DNA from: Bradyrhizobium sp. Ash2021
GTDB taxonomy: Bacteria > Pseudomonadota > Alphaproteobacteria > Rhizobiales > Xanthobacteraceae
Direction of reading: 5' to 3'
Assembly (NCBI RefSeq): GCF_031202265.1
Contig: NZ_CP100604.1
Location: 558,001 to 622,000, forward strand
Length of the DNA stretch: 64,000 nt
Positions 45,935-54,525 of the stretch are shown piece after piece. The position numbers and the translations under genes are program-made. The notes under the pieces are model-generated. The model was not told where the DNA came from, did not search any database, and saw nothing but the letters and a program-made list of their open reading frames with translations. Each line of letters opens with the position of its first letter. The stretch's first letter is position 1.

Positions 45935-46560
45935 AGCCGGCAGCTCCGCCGCGCCAATCTTCCTCCCCGACCGGTCGATGGCGTCTTTCTCCAGCGCGCG
46001 CCAGAACTGGTAAGTCCAGCCGAGGCTGTCATCGGCTGTGAAGACGTCCTCCGGCCGGTCAAAACTGCCCGCAGACGGTTCGAAAACTCCGGCGCGACCG
46101 GCAGCTCTAGAACAGGATCATCCGGCTTGAACACGCCGGGCAGACCGGGCGCCGCGAATCTCTCGGCCAGCGCCCATTCGTCGGCGATGCCTTCTTCCTG
46201 CGCCAGCTCGCGCAACTCGGTGATGGTGAGGGCCGCACCAAGATCGGGATGGATCAGCAGCCCCCGTTCGGCCAGGAAGCGGCCGAACAGCATGCGGTGC
46301 CAGAGTTCATAGGAAGCCGCGTCTTGCAGCCGGGCGGTGGTCATCGCCCCGGCGGCATCCCGCGTGTCACCGAGCGAACGCGCGTGCGCGCGTAGCCGCC
46401 TGCGCAGCGACTTTCGCTCGTCCGGCCAGTCGGCGGGCACATCGGCATCCGCAACACGGACGCGCGCGATCACCTCCCACGCTGCCGCGTCGGCGACCTC
46501 CCGCGCCTGTTCAATCGCTGTCTTGAGTTGGCCGCGCAGTTGTCTGCTGAGGGTGGTCAT
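45931..46560 (-). pseudogene. pglX: N-terminal fragment of PglX, separated by a 1-base frameshift
   Basis: The correct N-terminus of PglX: MTTLSRQLRGQLKTAIEQAR, VADAAAWEVIARVRV, then SYELWHRMLFGRFLAERGLL and VAPEFSNRLRAVL. The frame then reads TGRRTSSQPMTASAG, which is not protein-like, and ends at 45931. In the -1 frame the same DNA gives PEDVFTADDSLGWTYQ, which continues into the main fragment. The switch lies between about 46046 and 46062, around GACCGGCCGGAGG. No homopolymer tract or classical slippery heptamer is present, so a single-base deletion is likeliest. It starts 3 bases after the brxC stop. Confidence 0.85.
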
Positions 46561-46563
46561 CGG

Positions 46564-49500
46564 TCAGGCCTTCGGCAAAACGGGACCATGCGCGAGGCTC
46601 GGTGCGATGGCGGCGCGCACCTCGCCAAGCCATGCATCCAAATCCGCCTCGCTGCGCAGGGTGCGCCGCGGGATGGCAACGGATTGCGTCTTCGGCTCGA
46701 TTTCGATCGCGGCATCCTGCAAGGCGGCCTCGACGCGGGCTGGCAAAGCCAGGGTAATATCCCGCCATTGGCCAACGCCGCAGGCGGAGAGGCTTTCGAC
46801 AATCTCATCCGGCGTCGCAAGATCGGGCGGCGCCCTCTCCAGCAAGCCGTGGCTGGCGAGGAATTCGTGTTTCTTCTCCGGACTGAGCTTGACCCAGGCC
46901 TCATCGGCTTTCAGCCGGACCTGGCCCGCCTGCCAGGCCGCTTGCCAGGCTTGGAAGCCCGCGTTGGCCTTGGCGCGCAGATCATCGGCCGCGGCCGACA
47001 CCAGCGGCACGACTGGGTTCGGCTCATCCAGCAGCGTCCGCCCGGTCTTGATGGCCGAGAGCGTCGTTTCTTGGCCAGTGGCGCCCAGTGCCACCAAACG
47101 CTCCGCCAGCCGGAAGGCGGCCATCCGCCGATCCTTCTCGGCCCTCCGCGCCTGCCAGATCGGAATCAGCTTCTTGAGGCCGTCGGTACGGGACGCGAGT
47201 TCGGCCAGCAGGTCGTTGCCGATCATGCCGCGGAGCAGGCTGATATCGGGCACCTCGGGGGCGGCAGGGACCGGAGCGTCGCCACCCGCGTCCGCCGCGA
47301 TCTGTTCGAGCTTGTCGCGGATCGTGATCAGATACTCGTTCTCCAGTCCCGATGGCACGGTGATGCCGAGCGCAGTGGCGAGGCCGCGTACGGTCAGCCG
47401 CTCTTTCATCGAAATCACGCGGTGTTCGGGCGTGAAGGTACAGATGCCGAGTTGCGTCGCCGTCAAGTCGGCCGGGGTGGTGGGTTTGCCGTCCGTACCC
47501 ACCGCGCGAACCTGGCCGACATTGCACAGCGCGACCAGGGCAGCATCCACTGCGTCACGCGGCCAGCCATAGGGGGGGCCTCCGAACCGGTTGCGCAACT
47601 CCGATCCCTTCTGCGCCGGCGACATGGCCTTTAGCAGCGCCTTGCAAACCGGATGGTCCTGCGCATCGCCGGCATGGCCAACGGCTTTCAAAGCATCGGG
47701 GATCCGCTTCTTGGCATCGCCGACGGCCTTCTCCCAGGCCGCACTGTCACCAGGGCCGAAATCGGGGAACAGGCGATCGAGCATTTGCAGACCGGCCTCG
47801 CGCACCGCGTCGGCGCGCTTGAGACCGGCGCCAACCTCGTTGCCGCCAGCGACGAGAACTCGCGCGGCGTCCACGGCTTCCTTCAGGATCAGCTTGGCGT
47901 TGGCTTCGGCGCTGTCACGCTTGGATTCCATCGCCGCCTTGGCGTCCTTGCCGCCATCGGTTGTCGGCACGCCTTGCCGCTGGATCACGGCGTTGGCCGC
48001 CTTATAGGCGATGATGGCGGCGCGTAGTTCCGGTGAGCGGTGATCTGGGATGAGCAGATGCAGCGTGGCGTCCTTGGCCACGTCGGCGCCGTTGATCTCA
48101 TTGATGATCGTCGGCAGACTGTCATCCCAGCCGTTCCAGATGCGCAGCGTCAACCCGTCGCCGCTGGCTTTATCATTGCCGGTCAGGCGCTCGATACGGC
48201 GGTTTGTCTTGGAAGCGCCGTGCTGGACTTGCGGGGCGGCGGCCAGCGCCTCATCGATGGCGAGTTGCAGAAATGCGGCGCGCTGCCGGGCAATGGCGTT
48301 GGCGTCGCTGGTCTCGCGTGCTTCGGCATTGCCATAGGCCACTAGCCACTCGGCGCTTTCCTTGGTTTGCAGGCGCCACTCGCCACTGACCTCCATGACG
48401 AGGGCTTCGGTCTGGAGTTCGGCGAGCAGCGTCGGCACCTTGGCTCGGACCGCTGCGCCCGCGCTCAGATCCTCAATCAGTAAGTCGGCGATGATTTCCG
48501 GTGTCGGACGAACGCCGTGGACCTGTACGTCCGCGGCGATGCGCGAGAGCAGATAGACGACGGTGAGGATGCGGGCCTTCATTAGCCCTTCGCCGCTCTG
48601 GCTGCGCAGCGTGTCGATGCGGTCATGCACGTCGCGCGAAATGAGATTGCGCGACAGCGCTTCAGCCCGGAACGTATCGAATAGAAAATCCGTGGCGACG
48701 GCGGTGCCCAAGGGGCGATCGGCGTAGCGCTGCACGGCCTCCAAGGTCAGCCGCAACTGGCCGCGCAGATTTCCGCTCAGGCCAGATTTATCAAGTTCCG
48801 CCAGCACACGTTCCCACACGCGCCGTCGCGGCGCGAGGATCGGCCAATCTGCCTTCGCCTGGGCGCGGTCGGATTCACTGCGGGCCAGGCTCGAGCCTTG
48901 CAGGTGCTTGTCGATTTCGCCGGACCGGGCGTTCAACATCGCTTCGAGGTCTGCCTTGGCCTTGGTCGTATCCTTTTTCAGAAGCACGGTCTTACGGATT
49001 ACAGCGTCGATATGCGCGGAGGTCAGCGGCACCGGGATGGAAAAGCGACCCAGCAGCTTTTCGAGATAGGCGGTGTCGCTGAGGGCCGATTGGCCAGTGC
49101 AGACGAGCAGGAGACGGCCTTTGAATTTCGACGTGAGCTGCTCGGCGATGGTCTGGATGGCTAGGGAGATGTTGGGGTCTTCGCGGATGAACTGCTGGAC
49201 TTCATCAAGGATGATCAATGTCAGCGGGATCTCTTTGCGGCCTTCGCTCAAAGCCTTGAGCGCGACTTCGACCAGCAATTCGACCGTCGGCTCTGGCTCG
49301 TTCTGATATTGGCTGCCCAGACGATCCATCAGAGTGTCCACGTCGGGCGCCAGGCTGGACTTGGCTGAGAGAGCTGCCGCGGCGAGTCGATCTTCGAGGA
49401 GGAACGCGCGCAACGCAGACTCGAAATCGGAACCGAGCTGCGCGCGGACCTGATCAAGGATGCCTTGCTCGGCAAGCCACAGTGCGACGAGGCACGGCCG

Positions 49501-50004
49501 CAGATCGGCGCCTCCGGGGAAGCCAACAGCCCGAAGTATCACTTCGAGCACGGCCTTGACGGGATGCGGAGACCCCATTCCGAGAGTGCTGCCACCGACA
49601 ACGAGGCCGCCTAACCGTTTCGCATTGGTGCGCAATTCCTTGAGCGCCGCCTTGACGTCATCGGGCATATCGGAAACCAAGCCTTCGGCCGATGCGCCAT
49701 CGTCGAAATGCAAGTCGCACCACAGAGCGCCAAGCATGCTTGCGAGCAGCGATTTGCCGCTGCCGTAGAAGCCGCTGATCCAAACCGCTGGCACGTCGCC
49801 CCGTTTGCCCGCGACACCGTTGAAGGTGTCGATGATGCGGCGCAGCGCTTCGGCGTATGCCCCCTCGCAGACGAAGGTCTGGAGCTGTTCGCGCAGAATC
49901 GCCTTTTGGTCATTGTCGGGCGGAAACGAAACCTTGGCCACACCGCCATCCGCCAGCCGGTAATCGGCCGGATCACGCGCTAGAACATCTTTGTTGAGGA
50001 GCAT
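46564..50004 (-). CDS. brxC: BREX protein BrxC (large P-loop ATPase)
   Basis: A 1146-residue ATPase, essential for BREX activity in studied systems. The N-terminal part reads MLLNKDVLARDPADYRLADG, followed by the P-loop ISGFYGSGKSLLASML (GFYGSGKS at about 78-85). Walker B-like LTLIILDEVQQFI appears about residue 230-245. A long helical region follows. The start ATG at 50004 is preferred over the upstream in-frame ATG at 50058, since the latter overlaps brxB and lacks family residues. It starts 8 bases after brxB and ends 3 bases before the pglX start. Confidence 0.93.
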   Translation of the reverse strand: MLLNKDVLARDPADYRLADGGVAKVSFPPDNDQKAILREQLQTFVCEGAYAEALRRIIDTFNGVAGKRGDVPAVWISGFYGSGKSLLASMLGALWCDLHFDDGASAEGLVSDMPDDVKAALKELRTNAKRLGGLVVGGSTLGMGSPHPVKAVLEVILRAVGFPGGADLRPCLVALWLAEQGILDQVRAQLGSDFESALRAFLLEDRLAAAALSAKSSLAPDVDTLMDRLGSQYQNEPEPTVELLVEVALKALSEGRKEIPLTLIILDEVQQFIREDPNISLAIQTIAEQLTSKFKGRLLLVCTGQSALSDTAYLEKLLGRFSIPVPLTSAHIDAVIRKTVLLKKDTTKAKADLEAMLNARSGEIDKHLQGSSLARSESDRAQAKADWPILAPRRRVWERVLAELDKSGLSGNLRGQLRLTLEAVQRYADRPLGTAVATDFLFDTFRAEALSRNLISRDVHDRIDTLRSQSGEGLMKARILTVVYLLSRIAADVQVHGVRPTPEIIADLLIEDLSAGAAVRAKVPTLLAELQTEALVMEVSGEWRLQTKESAEWLVAYGNAEARETSDANAIARQRAAFLQLAIDEALAAAPQVQHGASKTNRRIERLTGNDKASGDGLTLRIWNGWDDSLPTIINEINGADVAKDATLHLLIPDHRSPELRAAIIAYKAANAVIQRQGVPTTDGGKDAKAAMESKRDSAEANAKLILKEAVDAARVLVAGGNEVGAGLKRADAVREAGLQMLDRLFPDFGPGDSAAWEKAVGDAKKRIPDALKAVGHAGDAQDHPVCKALLKAMSPAQKGSELRNRFGGPPYGWPRDAVDAALVALCNVGQVRAVGTDGKPTTPADLTATQLGICTFTPEHRVISMKERLTVRGLATALGITVPSGLENEYLITIRDKLEQIAADAGGDAPVPAAPEVPDISLLRGMIGNDLLAELASRTDGLKKLIPIWQARRAEKDRRMAAFRLAERLVALGATGQETTLSAIKTGRTLLDEPNPVVPLVSAAADDLRAKANAGFQAWQAAWQAGQVRLKADEAWVKLSPEKKHEFLASHGLLERAPPDLATPDEIVESLSACGVGQWRDITLALPARVEAALQDAAIEIEPKTQSVAIPRRTLRSEADLDAWLGEVRAAIAPSLAHGPVLPKA

Positions 50005-50012
50005 TCGTTGTC

Positions 50013-50555
50013 TCACGCGCTTGGGGAAGAGGGGATGGGTACGGCGAGGTAGCTCCAACCGTCGCGGGCATCGAGCAATCGATAGATGCCGCCATGGTGG
50101 GTGCCGGGAAATGTCACAAGCATACGGCCGGGGATAGCGTCGGCCACCTTGCCGATGAGCGTCGAGGCGCGCATGAAGCCGAACAAGGAAGCCGCCCCGG
50201 TCAGCGCAAGTATATCATTCGACCCGCATCCGCTTAGCCGCTCGCGAAGCTGATCGATGAGCTGCATCTCGAAGTCCGGTAGGACGGTGCCCAAAGTCGC
50301 TGGGCGTTTCGCCGCACGCTCAAACCACGGCTGGCCGGCGACCCATGTTCCAAATGCCGGCGCCAGATCGAATTCGTGCCAACCCTTACCGGACTGCTCT
50401 GCCGCAAGACGGAATTCGGCGAGGCGTCCGCGAACGCGCCGTTCGAGCGCCTTGTCGTACCAAAGCATCCACACGCGGCCGGCCGCCGCTTCGTCGGGAC
50501 GCCATGGGACTGCAAGTCGGGTGCGGAAAGCCGCGAGCAAGTCTTCAACCGACAA
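50013..50555 (-). CDS. brxB: BREX protein BrxB (DUF1788)
   Basis: A 180-residue protein of the DUF1788 family. The start region EDLLAAFRTRLAVPWRPDEA and the later segments RVWMLWYDKALERRVRGRL, AGQPWFERAAKRPATLGTVL and MLVTFPGTHHGGIYRLLDAR match BrxB. No ATG is in frame at the family N-terminus. I use the TTG at 50553-50555, with GGAG 9-12 bases upstream; another TTG at 50570 is possible. The gene overlaps the stop of the brxA-like gene by 11 bases. Confidence 0.88.
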   Translation of the reverse strand: MSVEDLLAAFRTRLAVPWRPDEAAAGRVWMLWYDKALERRVRGRLAEFRLAAEQSGKGWHEFDLAPAFGTWVAGQPWFERAAKRPATLGTVLPDFEMQLIDQLRERLSGCGSNDILALTGAASLFGFMRASTLIGKVADAIPGRMLVTFPGTHHGGIYRLLDARDGWSYLAVPIPSSPSA

Positions 50556-51405
50556 GTTCTGGCACTCCAAGCATTTCCGCCATTGGGCGACGGATATCGA
50601 CCTCAAGCACGTCACCTGCACTTCGCACACGGACCAGTCCAAGCCCCTCAGCTTGGCGCAGCAGCGCAAGACGCTCTTCGATCGGGCGATCCAAAACTGA
50701 CATCCACCGACTTTCGAGAAGGCGCTGCCCGCCGAAGCCGCACAGACTTGCAAGAAGCGCGGCAAAGGCGGCAACAGTGGGCGTGGGATTTAACCGCACT
50801 CGCTCCTTGCGCACGGCACCTTTCAGGAAACCCGCCTGGGTCCATGACGATGCAGCGTTCTGGGCAAGCGACTTGGCCATCTTCTCGCCGATGCGACCCG
50901 GATAGGCAGCTTCGAAAGTCGCCGCGATAGCTGGCCAACGCACCCGCTCGCCCGGTGACGCGTCCAGTACAGCCGCCGCCCCAGCGCGCAGCATTGGGTC
51001 GCGTGCCAGGGCGGTTAGCAGGGCAAGCAAAGGGCGTTCGGCGTGCTCTAGGTTCCACAGACCTTGCAGAACGCGCCAGATCGGGTCTTTGCCACCGACA
51101 CCGTATAGCTGGTGCAACCGATACAATGCTGCTTCCCGAGCACGGATCGATGGCCTGCCCAGAAGATTCTCTGTGACGATCGCCTCAGCAGGATTGGCGG
51201 TCTGGCCGCTGGCAAACAGCGATGCCAGATCAGCGTACATCATGGTTTTGGACTGGTGTGGGCCGCCACCAGCTGCTTTGAGACCAAGACGGGTCAATCC
51301 CTCGCAGTCAACGCTCGGCAGCAACCAACCACTCAGGGGTAGAACGTCGAGTGGCTTGACGGCCGAGGGTGCGGCGCCGTTTCGGTTTGCGGGACAAGCT
51401 CGCAC
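50545..51405 (-). CDS. BrxA-like protein (divergent, DUF1819-type), first gene of the BREX operon
   Basis: Located exactly where brxA sits in type 1 BREX. The segment EAIVTENLLGRPSIRAREAA resembles the BrxA pattern around ENLL and an arginine-rich helix. LKAAGGGPHQSKTMMYADLA resembles its GG motif and following helix. Later segments are ERPLLALLTALARDPMLRAG, NAASSWTQAGFLKG and FGGQRLLESRW. The start is uncertain: the ATG at 51243 would cut the GG motif, so I give the GTG at 51405; a TTG at 51324 is also in frame. BrxA binds DNA in known systems. Overlaps brxB by 11 bases. Confidence 0.65.
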   Translation of the reverse strand: MRACPANRNGAAPSAVKPLDVLPLSGWLLPSVDCEGLTRLGLKAAGGGPHQSKTMMYADLASLFASGQTANPAEAIVTENLLGRPSIRAREAALYRLHQLYGVGGKDPIWRVLQGLWNLEHAERPLLALLTALARDPMLRAGAAAVLDASPGERVRWPAIAATFEAAYPGRIGEKMAKSLAQNAASSWTQAGFLKGAVRKERVRLNPTPTVAAFAALLASLCGFGGQRLLESRWMSVLDRPIEERLALLRQAEGLGLVRVRSAGDVLEVDIRRPMAEMLGVPELVG

Positions 51406-51457
51406 TACGCGTTCGTCGCTGTCATTTTGGCAGCAAAGCCGCTTCGGCTTTAGCAAG

Positions 51458-51637
51458 TTATGTATCCAGAGTGACGAGTTCTGCGGTGAGCCGCCGGGCG
51501 AGCCAAAGATATCTGGCGTTGGGTCCTGTTGCCAGTTCCAGGGCGCCGTCATGATCCACAGCAACCTCCTCCACGGCGAGGCGATCGCGCAGCCAGAGAG
51601 CCACGGTCAGCGCCGGGCGTTGAGAGATCTTTGGCAT
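51458..51637 (-). CDS. Possible small protein upstream of the BREX operon (59 aa)
   Basis: An open frame, MPKISQRPALTVALWLRDRL, ending RRLTAELVTLDT. The composition is protein-like (hydrophobic helices, acidic/basic balance), and it points into the BREX operon 52 bases ahead of the brxA-like start. It might be a leader gene or a broken N-terminal piece of a larger protein. No family recognised. Confidence 0.4.
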   Translation of the reverse strand: MPKISQRPALTVALWLRDRLAVEEVAVDHDGALELATGPNARYLWLARRLTAELVTLDT

Positions 51638-51738
51638 TGTTTCGAATCGCCTCCATGATGGCTGCTTTCTAGCAGTTCCATGGCTGCGAAACCACCCTAG
51701 TCGCGGGGGCCTGCTTCTCATCGCGATGGGGGCTCATT

Positions 51739-51927
51739 TCAGTGGCTGAGGATCGCCAACAGCTGACTTGAAATTCCAATCAGCAAACCGACCAGGCCGA
51801 CGATAGCGACGGTCAGCCAGCGCGCGCCCTTGGCCATCATCAGGACCTCGCGCATCTCATCGATCTGGGTTACCGCCTGGGCCCCCGTCTCCCGGAGAGA
51901 CGCGACCTCGGCTTCGAGGCGGATCAC
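51739..51927 (-). CDS. Small coiled-coil membrane protein (62 aa)
   Basis: A GTG-started 62-residue protein: a coiled coil (RLEAEVASLRETGAQAVTQI) followed by one membrane helix (WLTVAIVGLVGLLIGISSQL). The layout resembles small holin-like or phage-associated membrane proteins. It stands between the BREX operon and the haem oxygenase remnant. No ribosome site is obvious, so it may be a truncated gene. Function unknown. Confidence 0.5.
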   Translation of the reverse strand: MIRLEAEVASLRETGAQAVTQIDEMREVLMMAKGARWLTVAIVGLVGLLIGISSQLLAILSH

Positions 51928-51943
51928 GCGATCATCTCGACAA

Positions 51944-52184
51944 GGTGTGCCGGGCTTCGTAGAGTTCCGCCTTCTCAGGGGTCCTGAAGCAGAGGATCAC
52001 ACCTTGTATGCGTCACACGCGGTGTGGAAAAACCGTGCCACCTTTGAAGCGTGGACCAAATCAGAGGGCATTCCGAGCCGCACATCACAAGGCGGGCGAC
52101 AACAAACCGCTCTACCTTGGGCATCCGCAGTTCGAGGGGTTCGAGACTATTCAGACACTGGGAGGCAAAGCCGCGGTGGCGTGA
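51944..52184 (+). pseudogene. Remnant of a haem-degrading monooxygenase (HmuQ/IsdG-like, ABM fold)
   Basis: The fragment begins at VPGFVEFRLLRGPEAEDHTL without its N-terminal half, continues to AVWKNRATFEAWTKSE, then changes frame and resumes as FRAAHHKAGDNKPLYLGHPQ and FEGFETIQTLGGKAAVA. Both the N-terminal truncation and the frameshift (near 52068) make it non-functional. The family degrades haem for iron. The left breakpoint marks a junction at the edge of the BREX region. Confidence 0.75.
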
Positions 52185-52374
52185 CGCCCACGTTGAAGGG
52201 GGTGAGTGCTTGCAACATAGTTCAGTTTATTCTGCAGCGATGCCCGCTACTCTCCCAAGAGCAGACATTCGCCGGCGCGGTGGCCATGTCTGTTAAGTGC
52301 CAAAAGCAGACAAGCGTCGTTAAACAAAACCCAGGCGCGAGGCCCGGGCTTTGTATTTGAGAGATGAGGCTCGC

Positions 52375-52665
52375 TTACAAAGATGCAGCCATCTTCTTAT
52401 AGTCGTCCTCGGTGAATGCCCGACAAGTCTGCGTCCGTACAAATCCAAGGGCTGCCGTCCCCATGGCGAGTTTTGCGACCACTTCGTCATTCGGTGCTTC
52501 GATAATTGACACAGCATCATATTGGCCCGTTACGAGGTAAAAGGCTTTCAATTCGGCACCAGCAGCGCGGAAGCGTTGCTTTGCCGCATCGAGGCGATTG
52601 GGCCCGTCCTTGATCGCTTCGGCGCCCTTCTGAGTGAAGTTGATTAAGGAGATATAGGTGGGCAT
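52375..52665 (-). CDS. GYD domain-containing protein
   Basis: A 96-residue single-domain protein. MPTYISLINFTQKGAEAIKD is the typical start, GAELKAFYLVTGQYDAVSII carries the G-x-Y-D signature, and the rest (VVAKLAMGTAALGFVRTQTC) is the dimerising half of a ferredoxin-like fold. GGGAGG lies before the ATG. The family function is unknown. It is divergent to the cupin gene. Confidence 0.87.
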   Translation of the reverse strand: MPTYISLINFTQKGAEAIKDGPNRLDAAKQRFRAAGAELKAFYLVTGQYDAVSIIEAPNDEVVAKLAMGTAALGFVRTQTCRAFTEDDYKKMAASL

Positions 52666-52893
52666 GGGTGAGCCTCCCTGGTTATTATCAAGTGTGAGCG
52701 ATGTTCGGCGTCCCGTTGTGGGCAGCAATAGGTAAGTCAACAACACAATGCGGAACGCCTGTATTTGACTTAAATCAACAAGCTGAAATTATTCATCCGC
52801 TGCCGAGTACGGCAACTCTGAATGAACAGCCGAAGTCGACACCTCCGCGTTTTCGACGTAGGCTCGATGAACCCTTGCGAGGAGATCATCCTC

Positions 52894-53373
52894 ATGAGCA
52901 ACACGGAAGCCAAGGCCGCGGCGCCACAGGGATATGTGCTCGGCGCCACTGAAGGCGAACATCTCGTTCATTGGCGCGACGGCGGCAATATCGTCATCAA
53001 AGTCGGCTCGGCCAATCGTTCAGACAATCTCGCCTTGGGGACCCAGCAGGTGCCGGTCGGTGCAGGCATTCCGATCCACCGACATATTCGGATGGACGAA
53101 GCCTTTTACGTTCTGGAAGGCAGCGGAATTTTCACACTGAACGATGTACGACACTCGTTTAAGAAGGGCGGAACGATATTCATTCCTAAGAACGCTTGGC
53201 ACGGGTTCGCAAATCCTGATCGCGAATTGCTCCTGCTCTGGATCATGGCGCCACCCGGCCTGGACGGCTTCTTCCGCGATACTTGCAATCCCCTCGGCGC
53301 ACCGCCAAAGCAACTGACTCGGGAGCAAATTAACGAGATTGCCGGCAGATATGCGACGGAATTCGGACAGTAG
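52894..53373 (+). CDS. Cupin domain-containing protein
   Basis: A 159-residue small-molecule-binding beta barrel. Cupin motif 1 is GIPIHRHIRMDEAFYVLEGS with the metal-binding histidines and glutamate, and motif 2 is PKNAWHGFANPDRE with the third histidine. The C-terminal helix (LTREQINEIAGRYATEFG) is typical of quercetinase-like cupins. The start ATG of MSNTEAKAAAP has GAGGAG 13 bases upstream; a frame extension to 52822 is rejected. Substrate unknown. Confidence 0.86.
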   Translation: MSNTEAKAAAPQGYVLGATEGEHLVHWRDGGNIVIKVGSANRSDNLALGTQQVPVGAGIPIHRHIRMDEAFYVLEGSGIFTLNDVRHSFKKGGTIFIPKNAWHGFANPDRELLLLWIMAPPGLDGFFRDTCNPLGAPPKQLTREQINEIAGRYATEFGQ

Positions 53374-53775
53374 CGCCTCGCGCTATCTCAAGTGATCGGC
53401 TGCACCCGCTTCGACGATTGCCGGTAGGAGTCGTAGCGACGATCTCGTGCGCGGTATCCATTGGGTTGCCCTTATTGGAGGGCCCTCCAATGTCGCAGAT
53501 GGGTCACGAGCGGCGGTCGGGGCGCCCGCAAGGCAAGTCAGGTCTACCAGGGACAGCGGACATCCGGGTAATTCTGAGCTTCTTCGGCTCGGAGCCATAA
53601 GCAGACGCTCCCGGGGCAGACCGCCGAGACCGGACATCAGAGCCGGTATGCTATTGACATGCCCATCCTGTGCAGGATGGTTATGCGGCTGCGGTACCGA
53701 TGGGACCAGCTAGCTTTCCAGTGAAGCCCATGCCCTCCGTGGCGAGCACGCCCCTACGCCTCTTTCGTAGCCCAA
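53374..53775. other. About 400 bases without a gene, containing repeat debris
   Basis: Non-coding. It includes GGGTCACGAGCGGCGGTCGG-like sequence near 53502, a partial match to the repeat units at 55635 and 57466, and a hairpin GGAGGGCCCTCC near 53477. No ORF is supported. Confidence 0.5.
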
Positions 53776-54062
53776 GTGGATGGAAGGATGCGCGGTCAAG
53801 ACAAAAGACTCTTGAATGAGGCAGGGTACCTCTTGCTTGGCCTGATCGCGGTAGCAGTGCTGACCGCGCTGTGCCTTTGGTTGGACGTTCCTCTCGTCTC
53901 AGCCGCGTTCAGCTATTTGATTGTAATCGTTCTGTTGTCGCTTGTGAGTAGCTTGCCTTCCTTGGTTATCCTTTCCGTCATCGCCGTTGGCTGCCTCGAC
54001 TATTTTTTTACCGTTCCGTTTTTCAGTTTTACTGTGGATTATCGCCAAGACATCATCGCGCT
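53776..54062 (+). pseudogene. N-terminal remnant of a sensor histidine kinase (DUF4118/KdpD-like membrane domain)
   Basis: A four-helix DUF4118 membrane domain, starting LLNEAGYLLLGLIAVAVLTA and reaching VDYRQDIIALAT. It stops abruptly at about 54062 where an antisense transposase fragment begins. Kinase, PAS and ATPase domains are missing. Likely start is ATG 53788 or GTG 53776. Non-functional. Confidence 0.75.
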
Positions 54063-54335
54063 GGCCACACGGCCAGCCTCGCGCTCCAGCCGCCGGCTCG
54101 ATTGCACCCGGTTGAGATAGCCGTAAATGTAAAGCTTGAGCATCGGCGAAGGATGGTACGCCGGCCGGCCGGTCGCTGCAGGATCAACGCCATCGAACCC
54201 GAGGTCGCGCAGTTCCAACGCATCCACGAACACATCGACCGCGCGAATGGAATTGCCCTCGTCGACCCAATCATCGAGGCATTCCGGCAACAACGTCGTC
54301 TGCTGGCGATCCACCCCTTGAACGAAACCCCGCAT
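54060..54335 (-). mobile_element. N-terminal fragment of an IS1182-family transposase
   Basis: MRGFVQGVDRQQTTLLPECL is the start typical of IS1182-type transposases, followed by VDVFVDALELRDLGFDGVDP and LYIYGYLNRVQSSRRLERE. The frame ends right at the junction with the sensor kinase remnant, so only about 90 of roughly 450 residues remain. No terminal inverted repeats are recognised. A remnant left by deletion or recombination. Confidence 0.8.
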
Positions 54336-54472
54336 CTCTTCCCCCGCCGATTCAGCAAGAGAATCATAGCATCGACCAGGTTTTCACACAGCCTGGGTCA
54401 AAAGCTGAAAAGCTCAACGGGAGCATATGTTTTCCGCTCTGCCCCCAACAACGGACATAGAGCGACCACGGC

Positions 54473-54492
54473 GGCATCCGAAAACCTGCACA
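54473..54492 (+). repeat. Interspersed repeat GGCATCCGAAAACCTGCACA, copy 1
   Basis: A 20-base perfect match to 58149-58168 and 62459-62478, all on the plus strand, each followed by a similar ...CGGA end. The surrounding DNA also shares GGACAT-containing debris. All copies lie at junctions next to substrate-binding protein genes or remnants. Confidence 0.85.
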
Positions 54493-54525
54493 GAACCGGA
54501 CTCATGCAGCGCAACAATCAGCGCG

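Noticed and set aside
46040..46070. Programmed -1 ribosomal frameshift in pglX
   Set aside because: No slippery heptamer or obvious downstream hairpin at the switch point; a one-base deletion is simpler.
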